In this document: piece by piece, positions 32,246-44,400 of the stretch | Position numbering within the stretch: the stretch's first letter is position 1 | How the letters are laid out: every line of letters begins with the position of its first letter | From: Erigeron canadensis | Taxonomy: Eukaryota > Streptophyta > Magnoliopsida > Asterales > Asteraceae | NCBI RefSeq assembly: GCF_010389155.1 | Contig: NC_057768.1 | Location: 15,374,501 to 15,438,500, forward strand | DNA: 64,000 nucleotides | Direction: 5' to 3' | Translations under genes and position numbers: made by a program | The notes under the pieces: generated by a model | Told to the model about the DNA's origin: nothing | Seen by the model: only the letters and a program-made list of their open reading frames with translations | The model's database searches: none

Positions 32246-33370
32246 CTATCCATTAAACAAAAGTCTTGTGCTATTCGCATGAATTCTCTCTTGTAAACAA
32301 TGTGCGAGAATGTTGTGATAGCGCCTTTCTTCAAATCTCCAAAATTCCACTGCTGAACAAGGTGTATTCAAAAGTCTTCTCTGATCACCTCTTGACAAGT
32401 TAACAACCTGCATCGGATCATACATGCGTAGCAACATTTGTTTCTTTGAGTCATCAACAAACATTTGTGCTTCGCCTGACTTGATATCTATCTGCCAAAA
32501 TGTCATCGTCGTCAGCATATCTTGATCCCATCTGATAGCAGGAACCTTCTTAACACATTTAATCCTTCGCTGTTCAAAACAAAATGTGCCATCTTGATTC
32601 TTAATCTTCTTCAAAGGTGTTGGCTTAATCAACCTCTCTTCTGGCTTCAGACCTCTATCACTGAAATTTCTAATTCTTTCATCTCTGAATCTATTCTAGT
32701 AGAAATCTGCAAGTCCATTGCTCTGAAGATTAACGAACCATCGTCTTCCCAAATCTATCATATCAGAATCACTGAGAGAGTGGAAGTGTCTTTGACTTAT
32801 TGACATGTACTGGCATCCCTCCTTTCTCTTGATAATAAACAATTTGAGTCTGTGATCATAGAACCAACTTTGTATCACTGAGAAGTACTTGGGTGCATCC
32901 TTGTCTGAGATAAATTCCCAAAACATTGATGGTTTTAAATTTCCACCCACATGAAAACCAGCATGAGTTACAACCACTGGAACCCTTCTATCAATTATAA
33001 ACTTAGGGTCTTGCTGCACCGGAGGTATATTGAATCTTCTAAGATCAATCTCTCGTGTAGCATCAATATTCTAGTATAACTCAAAAATATTGTCACGTCC
33101 TTCCTCAATTATGTTTGCAGATACAACAAACCTCAAATTTGCTGCATTCCTAGGTTATTCTAGACTGTCTCTGATTGGGTTAAGATTGAGATGTTCTACT
33201 TCAGCTATTGGTTCAACTTGAATGACTTCATCTTCATTAAAGACGCGATCAAAGTCATAAGGTATATCAAGCAACCTTTTTCTATCAGCTTCTGAAGTAA
33301 TGAACTCTCCTTCTTCCATATCTTCACCATTGATACTTTCTAAGTCATCTTCAGCATCAAGATCGTCCAA
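32246..33370 (-). pseudogene. Env-like protein of copia B, C-terminal part
   Basis: Minus frames 33155-33370 (acidic, EDDLESINGEDMEEGEF), 32696-33019 (PVVVTHAGFHVGG, FYDHRLKLFIIKRKEG) and 32246-32632 are separated by stops near 33080 and 32650. The last carries LLRMYDPMQVVNLSRGDQRR and ends in ERIHANSTRLLFNG. The YDP-VNLSR motif is shared with copy D (about 61950), which identifies both as the same C-terminal domain. The frame stops about 40 bp before the polypurine tract. Role unknown. Confidence 0.7.
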
Positions 33371-33646
33371 TGCACCTATCTTTTGAAGCTTATCTGCAAT
33401 TCAAACAATTCACATATACAAAGATAAAGAACATAAATCATAAGTCAAGACATAATAGTATAAATACATAAAAGAAATTAAAATAAATAATACTATATCA
33501 TAAATATAATGCAACGATTACATTAATATTTATCTTATAATCTTTATCTATTTTAACTTACAACAATAATATTATATCATAAATATAATGTAACAAATAC
33601 ATTCATATTTATCTTATAATCATTACTAAAACAAAAATCATTAGCA
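33371..33646 (-). other. Intron-like gap in the env-like gene of copia B
   Basis: AT-rich, no frame. On the minus strand a consensus donor GTAAGT is at 33561-33556 and an acceptor TTGAATTGCAG ends at 33394. Coding-like sequence (KLQKIGALDDLDAEDD) begins right after the acceptor. A short duplicated block (TATATCATAAATATAATG) occurs at about 33496 and 33576. The donor-side exon is not clear. Confidence 0.35.
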
Positions 33647-35383
33647 CTAAGGTTCATAATCCGAATCTGAATCCAAATCTGACTCTGACTCTGACAATGT
33701 ATGAGTTAACCCTGATCGTTCTTTCATTTGATCCCTAAGTGATCCTGGATCATAATAATCATCATAATCCATAATCTCTGCTCTAGCTCTCATATGAGCA
33801 TGTGGATCATAACCCAATCTCTGAATTGGAATCTTCCTCCTCATCATCATTTGGATCATCAGGATCTGCATCTAGAGCAGCTATCACTGCTTTACCTTTA
33901 TCTTGAGTCCTAGAAGTTTTAGCACCAGTTGTACCAGCAATCTCCGACTCAGTCTGTCTTGGCAACTCCCCCTGAATATCTGCAGTATCTGTATCCATAG
34001 TATCACCAGCATCATCTTGACCTTGACTTTTATTCTCTGGTTCACCAACATCTGGTTGTCGTTGATTTGGATCTTGAGCTCGATCTTGATCTTCATGATC
34101 ATCATCTCTAGTCTTAAAGTAGCAACTGATGGAGTATCACCAACATTAAGTGCATGAGACCTCTCCATAGCAGCTTGATACATAGCAAAATCTCTATCAA
34201 CTTCAGCTTGAGATCGCTGAGAAGTTGGAAGTCTCTCTATAGCATCAACTCCTTTTCCTTGTCTTCTTTTTCGCTTCGGTAATCTTTCAACCTCTTCTTC
34301 ATCCTCTTCTGAGTCATCACCAGCATTAACAGTAACTGGTAGCTCAGAAGGACCAACATCATCACCAACTGGAGCAGAGGTAGAAATAGAAACTCCAGAA
34401 GTTGGTGGAACAAGATTTGCAGGAACATCAATATCTCTCATAAGAGCATCCATATCTGGATCATCCTCCAGATTTCCAGCAAACAAAGGAACATCATTAA
34501 GTCCTTCAAACTGATCAGCTCGCTCTTCTTGAGGATCATCGTGAGCCTGATCATCACCAGCAGCAGCAACAACAACATAGTTAGGATCAATTAAATGTCC
34601 GAACAATGGTAGATTATAAACATGTATCGGATGATCTCTACCCGACAAGTGCTTCATACTTTCAACAAATGCCTTATAAGTAAGACGACCTAAATTGAAC
34701 GTAGGACCGTCAAATGGCAATTCAGCTGCAAAGTGACGAATGATTATCATCACAAATCTTGGAAATAGAAAGAATTTCTTGTCTGTACCAAATGACCTCA
34801 ACTGATTCTCTAAATTATCAAAAATGTACTGAGAAAAGTTGTACGGCTTGTTCAGCACCAAAGCAACCATCTGAGAAGCGTTCTGGATATTCATCTGGTC
34901 ATAGCCTGTACTCTGGTGACTAATTGACCTCAACAAATAGTAGTAAGCTAGTAACTTCCATTTGCCACGAAGATGATTCCTGAAGTATGGGTGAGTAATA
35001 GCACCAGTATAACCCATACGACGTAGAGCACAGTCACAAAAATCCTCTGAAAAGTCAGTCGGACCTTGCTCTATCTCGACATTACCTAAGTGTAATATCG
35101 TCCGTAAGTCTCCAGCTGAGAAAGAGAAAGTACGTTCTCCAACAGTAGTGCGAATGTACATATGATCACCCATCTGCACTGCTCGGGCTGAATTCCAAAA
35201 TTCCCGAATGAGACTTATCACCAACGGAGGGTAATCTGTCACAGCAAAACGTACACGAGAACGTGCAAGAAACTGTAGGACACCGTGAAACTCTGGTGTG
35301 CACCCCGTTTGCGTAATACTGAGATCGAGTGCAGCATTGTGCTCCTTGACGAATACGCGAGCTCCTGCACCTTGTCCTGCCAT
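33647..35383 (-). pseudogene. Env-like protein of copia B, N-terminal and acidic part
   Basis: Starts MAGQGAGARVFVKEHNA at 35383, two bases after a TTTTTGTGCAG acceptor. The 499-codon frame has the conserved N-domain in residues ~20-270: QFLARSRVRFAVTDYPP, LIREFWNSARAV, SAGDLRTILHLG, ALRRMGYTGA, GKWKLLAYY, STGYDQMNIQNASQMVALVL and FPRFVMIII. It closely parallels 533-1438 on the plus strand. An Asp/Glu-rich linker with KRKRRQGKG follows. After a shift near 34130 the acidic sequence continues in other frames (33647-33998, ending DLDSDSDYEP). This is the best-preserved env-like N-domain of the window. Confidence 0.78.
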
Positions 35384-35440
35384 ACCTGCACAAAAACAGA
35401 CAAAGACGATAAGAAAACGAAAAAGTTAGAAATTAAAAAC
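35384..35440 (-). promoter_or_regulatory. Splice-acceptor-like sequence before the copia B env-like start
   Basis: Minus strand reads TTTCTAACTTTTTCG (branch-point-like CTAAC), a T/C-rich tract, then TTTTTGTGCAG/GTATGG. The AG is at 35387-35386 and the ATG follows two bases later. It is like the acceptor at 501-532 of copia C. Confidence 0.5.
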
Positions 35441-38190
35441 AAAATTTTTTCTAAGTGTCACGACCACCTTCGTGTGACGTCATCACGAGGATAAACCTCT
35501 TCGTGTGATGTCAGCACGAAGTGTTCTTCGTGAACCCAGAAACACGAGGCATAAACACCTCCATTTGACGATTTAATGAAGTTAAATCATCAACTTGGAC
35601 TTATTTTCGATTCGTGTATGCCCAAAAAAATCAAAACAAATTCGATTTAGATGAACACGAAGTGGATGTTCTTCGTGTTCTTCATCTGCTTCGTGTGAAT
35701 AGTAAACGAGCCATAGATTCTTTGATTAATCTTGATTTTAAACATGTTAATGTGAACTTTTATTAGATTTAAAGTGTACAAACATCAATTAATCCAATTT
35801 TAAGTCCAATTTTAGTCCAAATCATCAAAAGTCAAAGATTCAATCCTTAGTTCGTTCGTGGTACTGTTCACGCGAAGAACAAGTCACAAATTGGGCAGCA
35901 TAACGACTTGTAATAGATGAATTTCAAAGTTAAAACATCAATAAACTATCCTAGATCATGAATTTACCAACAAATCTGGATAAGAAACGGAAAAGGGGAA
36001 TGAAATCGATCGAATAGAGATGACGAATGAATAGTGGCACGAAGGAAGTAGTTCGTGTGAATTACGTAGGGTTAAATTTTCGGATAAAAGTAATTAATTT
36101 AGATTAAACCCGTAGTTATATTCGAATCTCATGGACCGGGCCGAAGAACAAACTTCGTGGGCTTCGTGATGACGTCAGCGCCGCGCGAGGCATGCTGACG
36201 TCAGCACGAGGTCATCAGAATTTTTTAGATTAAAATACACAAGCTTCATTCTTTAGCCAAATTTCGTGAATTTTCCAGAAAACTTACCATAGAAAAATTA
36301 CAAAATTTCAGAATACATAAACCTGTAGATACTCGTTACCAACAACCTTTATCTGCTCGAATATGTACTCGTAAATCATCCGTACTAACTTGTCATCAAA
36401 ATAATGTACCAAATTTATCTTATGTTATAATCTTGACATAAAATCGATCATTTCTTCATTGATGTTTTACTCAACAAATGCAAACTTACATCAAAACATA
36501 TTTAATGTATAATGCATTACAATTACATCAAAATATCATATCAACAACCTATCACATTACATCTTAGGTTGTGATCTTGATAATACAGAAATAACCTATC
36601 ACACTAAGTCTTGGGCTATTCTAAAAAGGCAATGATGTAATCCGCATGTAGATTAAACGTGATATAACCGATCCTACTTGTTTCAACATGGTATTCAAAT
36701 GAAATTTGACATCTGTAACTTGCACACTTAACAAACTTCATCAATGCATCAAAAACAATAAAATATCATAAATATGCAAAATAACCAAAATCTTAACCTA
36801 GCATTACAAGATCTAAGGCAAGTCCAATCTTTGTTAAGCATGCTTATCAACCAAAAACAATTGAAATTTCAAAAATTTACTTGAAACACATTCAAAAATA
36901 TTTTGACTTTTCAATTTTCAAAACCATTTCTATTAAACAACTTATGTATTAATTAGAAAATCCATTTTTCAAACATATTTACCATAAGCAACAAGACTCA
37001 TATAATTCACTAAGAATCATATAACTTCCTACAGAATCATTAGATGCTTATCAAATCTGTCATGCAGTAAGAACTAGTTTGACACACAAACTGACACAAA
37101 AAATAAAAATAAAAATAGCTAAAACTAAAAACAAAAATAACGAAAATAAAAACTAAACTACTTTATTTATTTACAAGAAATTATAAGTTTTTGCAGATTA
37201 GATCAGATTAGCATTTACATAAGTCTGCAAGTGAGAAATAATTCTCTTATTATTAGTTATGAACAATGACTCAACCACGATTACCGGTATATTTGTCCTC
37301 TTAAACACTCGGTACTTCCAGTTTCCTTTGAGTTGTGACACTTTCAACATCCCCTGGCCGAGGACAGTCACCATGTAACCCGAGTAGCCTAATATGCCAC
37401 TGAATAGTTTGCGAACTTATGTGACCCACATTCAGATATACTTTCGTAATCGATACAAGCACTAAGATAACAAATATTCAATATATATTCAAAAACATCC
37501 TTCAACAAATCATGAGACACTTTTTAGATAACAAAATTTAATTACTTTGTGATTTAACTTATTTGCTTTTGCATTTTATTATTTATAAGGAACCCGTGAT
37601 TTTCTATGAGACCCATGTAGCGAACTTTCTGACAACCTATCCCAAGTTGGAAGCTTTAGGTAGGCTAGGTATACAAAACACCCCGAGGACATACTTGTCC
37701 GGATCTCAAAGACCACATTAGCCCCTTAATTTACATTCATTTCATTTGCATAAACAATATCACATTTAACTTTCATGCTCATGAGTTGAAGAGGTTTTTG
37801 CCTATATTTTGAACAAATCCTATAGTAATGTTAGATCTTTCACAAAATTTAAGGACTAGATGAATTTATTACTGAAAAGCAAGCATTCTCAGCCATATAT
37901 CTGAATATGTTTCCCACAAGAACATTGTATAATTTAAGTTCAGATTAAGGAAACCTTGCTACTTTGTGTCTACCAATATATCCCAAATTGTAATCACTGA
38001 ACTAAGCAGTTATATTACGATTAAGCAGACTTAAAAGCTAAGTATCCTCACTTCTAATCTTCTTACAGCATTAACATAAATGTCTTCATATTTTTGTCAT
38101 TTTCAGATTTTATGACACTAAGAACTCTTTTTGTATTTTTATGACTCTAGCTATTTACAGACACAAACTTACAAAATCAGTTCTTTGAGA
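35441..38190. other. Long non-coding spacer between pol and env-like genes of copia B
   Basis: About 2.75 kb without a recognisable gene. The proximal part (35460-36210) holds repeated TGACGTCA-type palindromes: GTGTGACGTCATCAC (35472), GTGTGATGTCAGCAC (35503), GTGATGACGTCAGCGC (36166) and GCTGACGTCAGC (36194, perfect). The rest is AT-rich. 36490-36640 repeats CCTATCACA-TTA-TCTTAGG-like words. Confidence 0.6.
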
Positions 38191-38193
38191 GAT

Positions 38194-39819
38194 TTAATAT
38201 GAATCAGCATTCTTCATCCCATTGAGAAGAATTAACTTCTCAAACCGAGTCTTATCAAATGCTTTGGTATACAGATCAGCTAAATTATCATCGGTTATAA
38301 TCTTTTCCAAATGAATTAGCTTCTTTTGGGCACAATCACGCAAGAAATGATGTCTAATATCAATATGCTTGGTGACCTTATGCATGACAGGATTATTTGT
38401 AATGTCTATAGCTGACTTATTGTCTATTCTAATAGGAGTATCAACAAAATCCATATCGTAGTCATGAAGTTGTTGCTGAATCCACAATACCTGGGAACAA
38501 CAGCTACCAGCAGCCATATACTCTGCCTCACATGAAGACTGAGCAACACATGTCTGGTTCTTGCACTGCCACGATACTAATCTTCCTCCTAACAACTGAC
38601 AACCTCTAGTCGTAGACTTTCTGTCATTGTTACAACCGCCAAAGTCCGAATCAGTATATGCAACAAAATCAAACGTTCCTCCCATTGTATACCATAGACC
38701 AAGCCCTTGGTTTCCCTTAAGATAACGTAGAATACGTTTTGCTGCAGTCAAATGTGACTCTTTCGGACTAACTTGAAATCTAGCGCTTAGACAAACAGCG
38801 AACATAATATCTGGACGCGAAGCAGTCAGATACATCAATGAGACAATGATAGAACGATAATAAGTTGCATCCACAAGTTCATCATTAGGATCAACAACTC
38901 CTAAGCTATGATTCTGCTTAATAGGAGTACCATATATCTTGGACTTTAACATTTGAAACCTCTCCAAGATGACATCGACATACTTAGATTGGTGAATGAA
39001 AAATCCATCTTTCCTTTGATCTACTTGTAGTCCGAGGAAAAATTGTAATTCCCCCATAGCACTCATTTCGAATTCCTTTTTCATGCTCATTTCAAATTCT
39101 TTGCACATATTCGTATTGGATGAACCAAAAATGATATCATCAACATAAACTTGTACAATCAAATAATCTCGCTTCTTCCACTTGATAAACAATGTGTCGT
39201 CTATCGATCCTCTTGTAAAACCATTTGTCAACAAATGTGTCGACAACTTTTCATACCACACTCTGGGTGCTTGATGCAATCCATAAAGAGCCTTATCCAG
39301 TCGATATGCTCTTCTTGGATAGTTCGGATCTTCAAACCCCGGTGGTTGGTGAACATATACTTCTTCTTTAACTTCACCATATAAGAAGGCACTCTTAACG
39401 TCTAACTGATACACCTTTATACCTTTGAAACTTGCATAGGCTAAAACAAACCTTATAGCTTCAATCCTGGCAACTGGTGCAAAAGTTTTGTTATAGTCAT
39501 ATCCTTCTCATTATGCAAACCCCTAAATAACCAAACGTGCTTTATTTCTAGTAACAATCCCTTTGTCATCTCGTTTGCATTTATATACCCAACGAGTTCC
39601 AATCGGTTCTTTACCTCTAGGCACATCTACTAACTCCCAAACTCCAAGTTTTTCAAATTGAGCTAATTCTTCTTGCATAGCTTCAACCCAAAATGGATCT
39701 TGAAGTGCTGCCTTAACATTCTTAGGTTCTACTTGTGAAATGAAACCAGAATATAAACACTCAGTTATCAATCCAGTGTCTTTCACTTCACAAAACAAAC
39801 TAGTCAGATCCTTATTCAA
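38194..39819 (-). pseudogene. Copia B pol: reverse transcriptase and RNase H
   Basis: Minus frames 39523-39819 ([31 protein letters not shown]) and 38194-39414 together give a full copia RT-RNase H. Visible are YQLDVKSAFLYGEV (catalytic Asp), YGLHQAPRVWYEK, QVYVDDIIFGSSN (both Asp), [37 protein letters not shown], and RNase H TDSDFGGCNNDRKST and SSCEAEYMAAGSC. The end is ADLYTKAFDKTRFEKL. Three stop codons between about 39505 and 39530 break the part between the two frames, and the Met at 39414 is internal. SIRE/Maximus-type by motif style and by the env-like gene downstream. Confidence 0.9.
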
Positions 39820-39926
39820 CTGATTTCTAGTTCGAACAGGTTCTGTAGCATTACCAAGAATATTTTCAACTGGATGATCCTTATTAACTCGATATTGAGG
39901 AACCGAATCAACATTCAGACTTTCTC

Positions 39927-41437
39927 CTAAATTCGTTTTAATCTGAAACTCAGGAGAGCTAAAATCATCTTTCGATTCTTCAGAAATAAGATCATCATCA
40001 GGCAGTGAAACCTTTGACGGAGTAAGTGGTGTAGTGTTCTCGGGTTCATTATCATCTGAATCTGGTGTCTTATTCTTGTCCTTACCACTTTCATCAACAA
40101 CAGTAGTAGCCTGAACTTTGGTTGGAGTAGAGTATTATCCATGTGTTCTCTTAAAATAATCACATCATCAACTGTCTCAGGATCTGAATAAGAATCAGGA
40201 CCGTGTAGTGAACTAAACACACTATCGAAGTTTTTTCCAGTTCCATAATGAATAGCGGGCTTATGACTGACAATCTTGACATTTGTACCCAAGTCAACTT
40301 TGCCGGTTTGTTTGTTGTAAACCCGTCGAATTGATGTTCCCGGTTTATAACCCATGAGAAATCCCTCTTCAACCTTTGGATCAAACTTTGACCGAGGTAG
40401 ATACTTCAAGAAGGTACACGGTACACCAAATGGTTCAACATTCTGTAAATTTGGTTTGCTCTTATGTAGAAGCTCATAACGTGTCTTATTATGACGCTTA
40501 ACTACAATAACCCTATTTAAAATATGACAAGCTATATTCACTGCCTCCCCCCAAAACATAGTAGGAAGCCCTGAATCTGCAAGAGCATAGTTCTGGCTGT
40601 CTCGATTAGAGTCCTATTCTTTCTTTCAGCAACTCCATTCTGTTGTGGTTCATACAGAGAACTGTATTGATGTTGGATTCCCTTTGACAAACAAAAGACA
40701 TCCATCACATTATTCTTGAATTCAGTTTCGTTGTCACTCCTGATTCTCTTAACACGAACTCCATAAATGTTTTCAGTTTCGACAAAGAAATTTATCAAAA
40801 TCTGCGGAGTTTCATCTTTTGATTTAAGAAAGAATACCCATGAGAATCTCGAGTAATCATCAGTAACCACCAAACAGTAATACATTCCACCGATACTTCT
40901 TCCATTTACTGGACCAAATAAATCCATGTGAAGTAGCTCAAATGGGCTAGCAATAGAATTTTCTTGCTTAGGTTTATGGGCAGACTTTTGCTGCTTCCCT
41001 TTCGGACAAGGTACACATTTGTCTTCCATTTCAAACCGTTTCATGGGAATGCTTTCAAACAAACCATGTTTGTCAATGTCATTCATCTTTCGGAAATTGA
41101 TATGTCCCATTCTTCTATGCCATAAAAAAGATTCAGATTTGTTTGCTTTCGTTAATTAGCAAACAGACTCCTTAGGATCATCAACACCTAACACAAGGCC
41201 ATAGATGTCTCTCTTCCTAGGAGCTTTTAGCAGGATCCAGTCTTCAGGAATAACATATCCTGGTTTCAATATAAGTGCTTTTTTCTCAGTAAAATGGGCA
41301 TTGTTTCCCTTGTCACAAATCTAAGAAACACTTAATTAATTATGTGCTAACTGTTCCACATAATTGACTTTTTCCAGCGTAATCTTCCCATTGACAACAT
41401 CACCTTGGCCCGAGATGTTGCCGCCCTTGGGACTTGC
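39927..41437 (-). pseudogene. Copia B pol: protease-integrase linker and integrase
   Basis: From the right edge come the protease-to-integrase linker (SKGGNISGQGDVVNGK, VNYVEQL, then a stop), the pre-integrase HRRMGHINFRKMN and CVPCPKGKQQK, and the integrase core with LLHMDLFGP, IRSDNETEF and NGVAERKNRTLIE (D, D, E present). After a shift near 40550 follow FWGEAVNIACHILNRV and the EPFG-PC domain with YNKQTGKVDLG. A second shift is near 40130. The protease active site itself is lost at the junction with element L at 41437. Confidence 0.88.
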
Positions 41438-44400
41438 TGTAACAACCCTCAATCTCAAATTAAGACTACTTACTTATATTTATCTAGGTTTCGATCCCTA
41501 GAGATTTATTAAGAGAAATTGCCTCCTAGATATTCAAAGCATAGTGATAATTGCCCCCTAGTACAGTGAAATGCCTTAGAAATGCCCTAAACAATAACTA
41601 TAATCATTCAATACGATCTCAAGCTATAAATTAGTTCTAATCAAACTTGGTGAAATGTCAATGAACCAAAAATTTTATTTCGAGAAGTTGAGTTACATAA
41701 ATAATTGTACAAGACTCACAAGTTGTGATAACAACCAAAAATCTCTATAAATGTCCAACAATTCAAACACAAAGCTAATTAAAGTACATTTGAACACAAA
41801 AATAAAATGACCATCTTGAAAATAGATTTATAAACTATTATGTACATAATAGTAAGCTTGAATAATAATAAGTACATAAATATATTGCAATATTTGAATA
41901 AGTCTTCCAATTAAAAGATATGCATACAACTTAAACTTATTATAAATATAAACTCTTATAAAATCCACCAATCAACATACAACTAACCCACTTATTCTTA
42001 CACTCACACACCCATAATACATACATATACTTATTTGCATGTCTTAACACTAGTTGGGAACTAACCCAACACCTCACCCCATGAGTTAACCAACCCATGT
42101 CTTCCCACCACAACTCTTAACCAACAAACTCACTCCATACCCTTTATTTTCTGCCATAGCCACGTTTTTTATGCCCCAAGACCAGGCCACTCTCTCATTT
42201 CACACTCAAACACAACACACACACACGCAATGGGTCTCTCTCACCTCTCCCAACTTTCCTTCTTTCTTCTTCTCCATTTTCGTATTCTCCAAGGCAAAAT
42301 GGAGCTTAAAACTAACTAATCTAATGTAATAATAAGTCATATGGATCATCTATCACCTAGATTCATGTATGGTGGAAGTTTGGAGGTGATTTGGAGGCAA
42401 CAACCATACGAAATCAGCCCTTTATGGGGACTGATCGGCAGCAGCAAATATGGGCCAAGAACAACCCATAAACTCATGATTTAATCATCAAACAATCAAT
42501 AACTAACAATAATCTTGTATGGGGTTAAGCTAAAATCAATGGGAGCATGGATAGGAAGTATCAATAGCTCTCAAACGGCCATATATGTCAAGGTTTTCAT
42601 CATCAAAGGTTGTTCTCTCAAAACCGATTTCAATACATCTTTATCTATAAATTTTTCAATGATCCATTAATGTTTTTGAGTTTGATTATCAGTAAATATG
42701 TGTTTTACAAGTAAATAATGCATTTTATGTTGAGAAAATACAAGATCTTTACATGCATGTTGTTTTTAGGATGATCAAAAGATGTTTTGGCAAGAATCAT
42801 GATTATCAATTATGTTTTGTATAAGTTCAGTTGAAAATGATGATGAATGATCTTGAAATTTGTTTAAAATCTGTATATTTGATGTTAAGAGATACAAAAT
42901 TAAGTAATAATCTTGTTGGTGGTAATTTAGAGGCTAAAACAAGCAACCAACACCATTGGTGGGATGCATTAACCAATAAACATTCTGACAGAAGTAGTTT
43001 TCTGTCTTGTACTGAATAAACTGAGCATGTGAGGTCCGTTTTAAGCAAAACTTTCAAAATAAAAGTTGTAGATAAATGAGTTAAGTTTAATATCCAACTG
43101 GAAGCACTCAAATATCCTGAACCAAATGAAAGATATGATGTTTCTACTGAAACTGGTCAGAACTGTAATTTGGTATGAATATTTTATAAACTTTAACAAT
43201 TTTTATCTCCTAATCCATAAGGTTCCAGGAGTTCATACTTTGATGAAAGTAGTTTCAATGTGTTGTGAACTTAAAATAAAATCATGGGATTTTTCTAACA
43301 ATCAGAACATTGAGAACTTTTATAAAACTTCTGATGTCGCAAGCAGTGCCCATTCGGGACAGTTTGTGTTTGGATAATTTTTAAGGACACCAAACATTAT
43401 CTAAAAATTTACCAAAAATTCACAAAAATACTAGACACATATAAGTCGCTATGTAAAAATCATGAAGGTCCAAATAATTCGTCTTGACCCCAAAATAGTA
43501 GCCAACATTTCATAAAAATCTGAATTAAAAACAGGAAATTTGAAAGGAAACTAACCACTTGTATAATGGGCTAAAAGATGCACTAAAGACTATAATGGGT
43601 ACTAAACCCATAGAACCATAAATCAGTAGGCCCACTTGGCCCGACAAACCATAAAGTCCAATAACCAATATAACCCATTAAGCACATAACCCAAATAAGG
43701 TTAAGCCCAATAACTAAATTAAGCCCAAGTCACTTAAAAACCCATCACATTTTGGCCCAATTGATAATGGCCCATAATACTTAAACGAATTTCATGAGAT
43801 AAGTGTAATCAAAATAAAACAAAGATAATTGAGTGAAATAGGCATAAGTAATTATGTTAACCAAGCTATATATTGATATCACAAATGATAATTCGCGCTA
43901 AAATCGATTACACAACAAATGATAAATAATGATAACATAACTTAATATGGAATTTCTATATGATAACCTAATATGCCAAGTGAAACCACAAATGAAGCTA
44001 AGTTACCGAGAACCTAACAACTTATAAGTACGCGTGTAATGAAAGTAACCTTTTACACCATCAATCTCTACAACCAAAACGATGCGAGTGTTACCAATAT
44101 ACTTGGATCTCACAATTGATAGCAACATAATGAAAATGGCATTTCTAAGTGATGGCTTAAGATAGGAACTTACGTATATTAGTCCTATTATAGGGATAGT
44201 CTTGGCTTGAAATATGAAGGAGGAACATAATGGATATATGGCCAAGGAAGCTATAGATGGGAAGTACCCATTTTGGATAGATGAGTATAATATGCGGCAT
44301 ATCAAGGTGAGTCATAGCCCCCTTTCAAACTCTTTTATATGTTTTACTTTCGGGGTGAAAAGCATGATAAATAAAATTGTTTTCTTTTATGAAATGATAT

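Noticed and set aside
42831..43377. Small ORFs repeated at 52150-52681 with nearly the same proteins
   Set aside because: The repetition comes from the two LTRs of element L, not from selection on protein. Frames are short, start inside AT-rich sequence and match nothing known.
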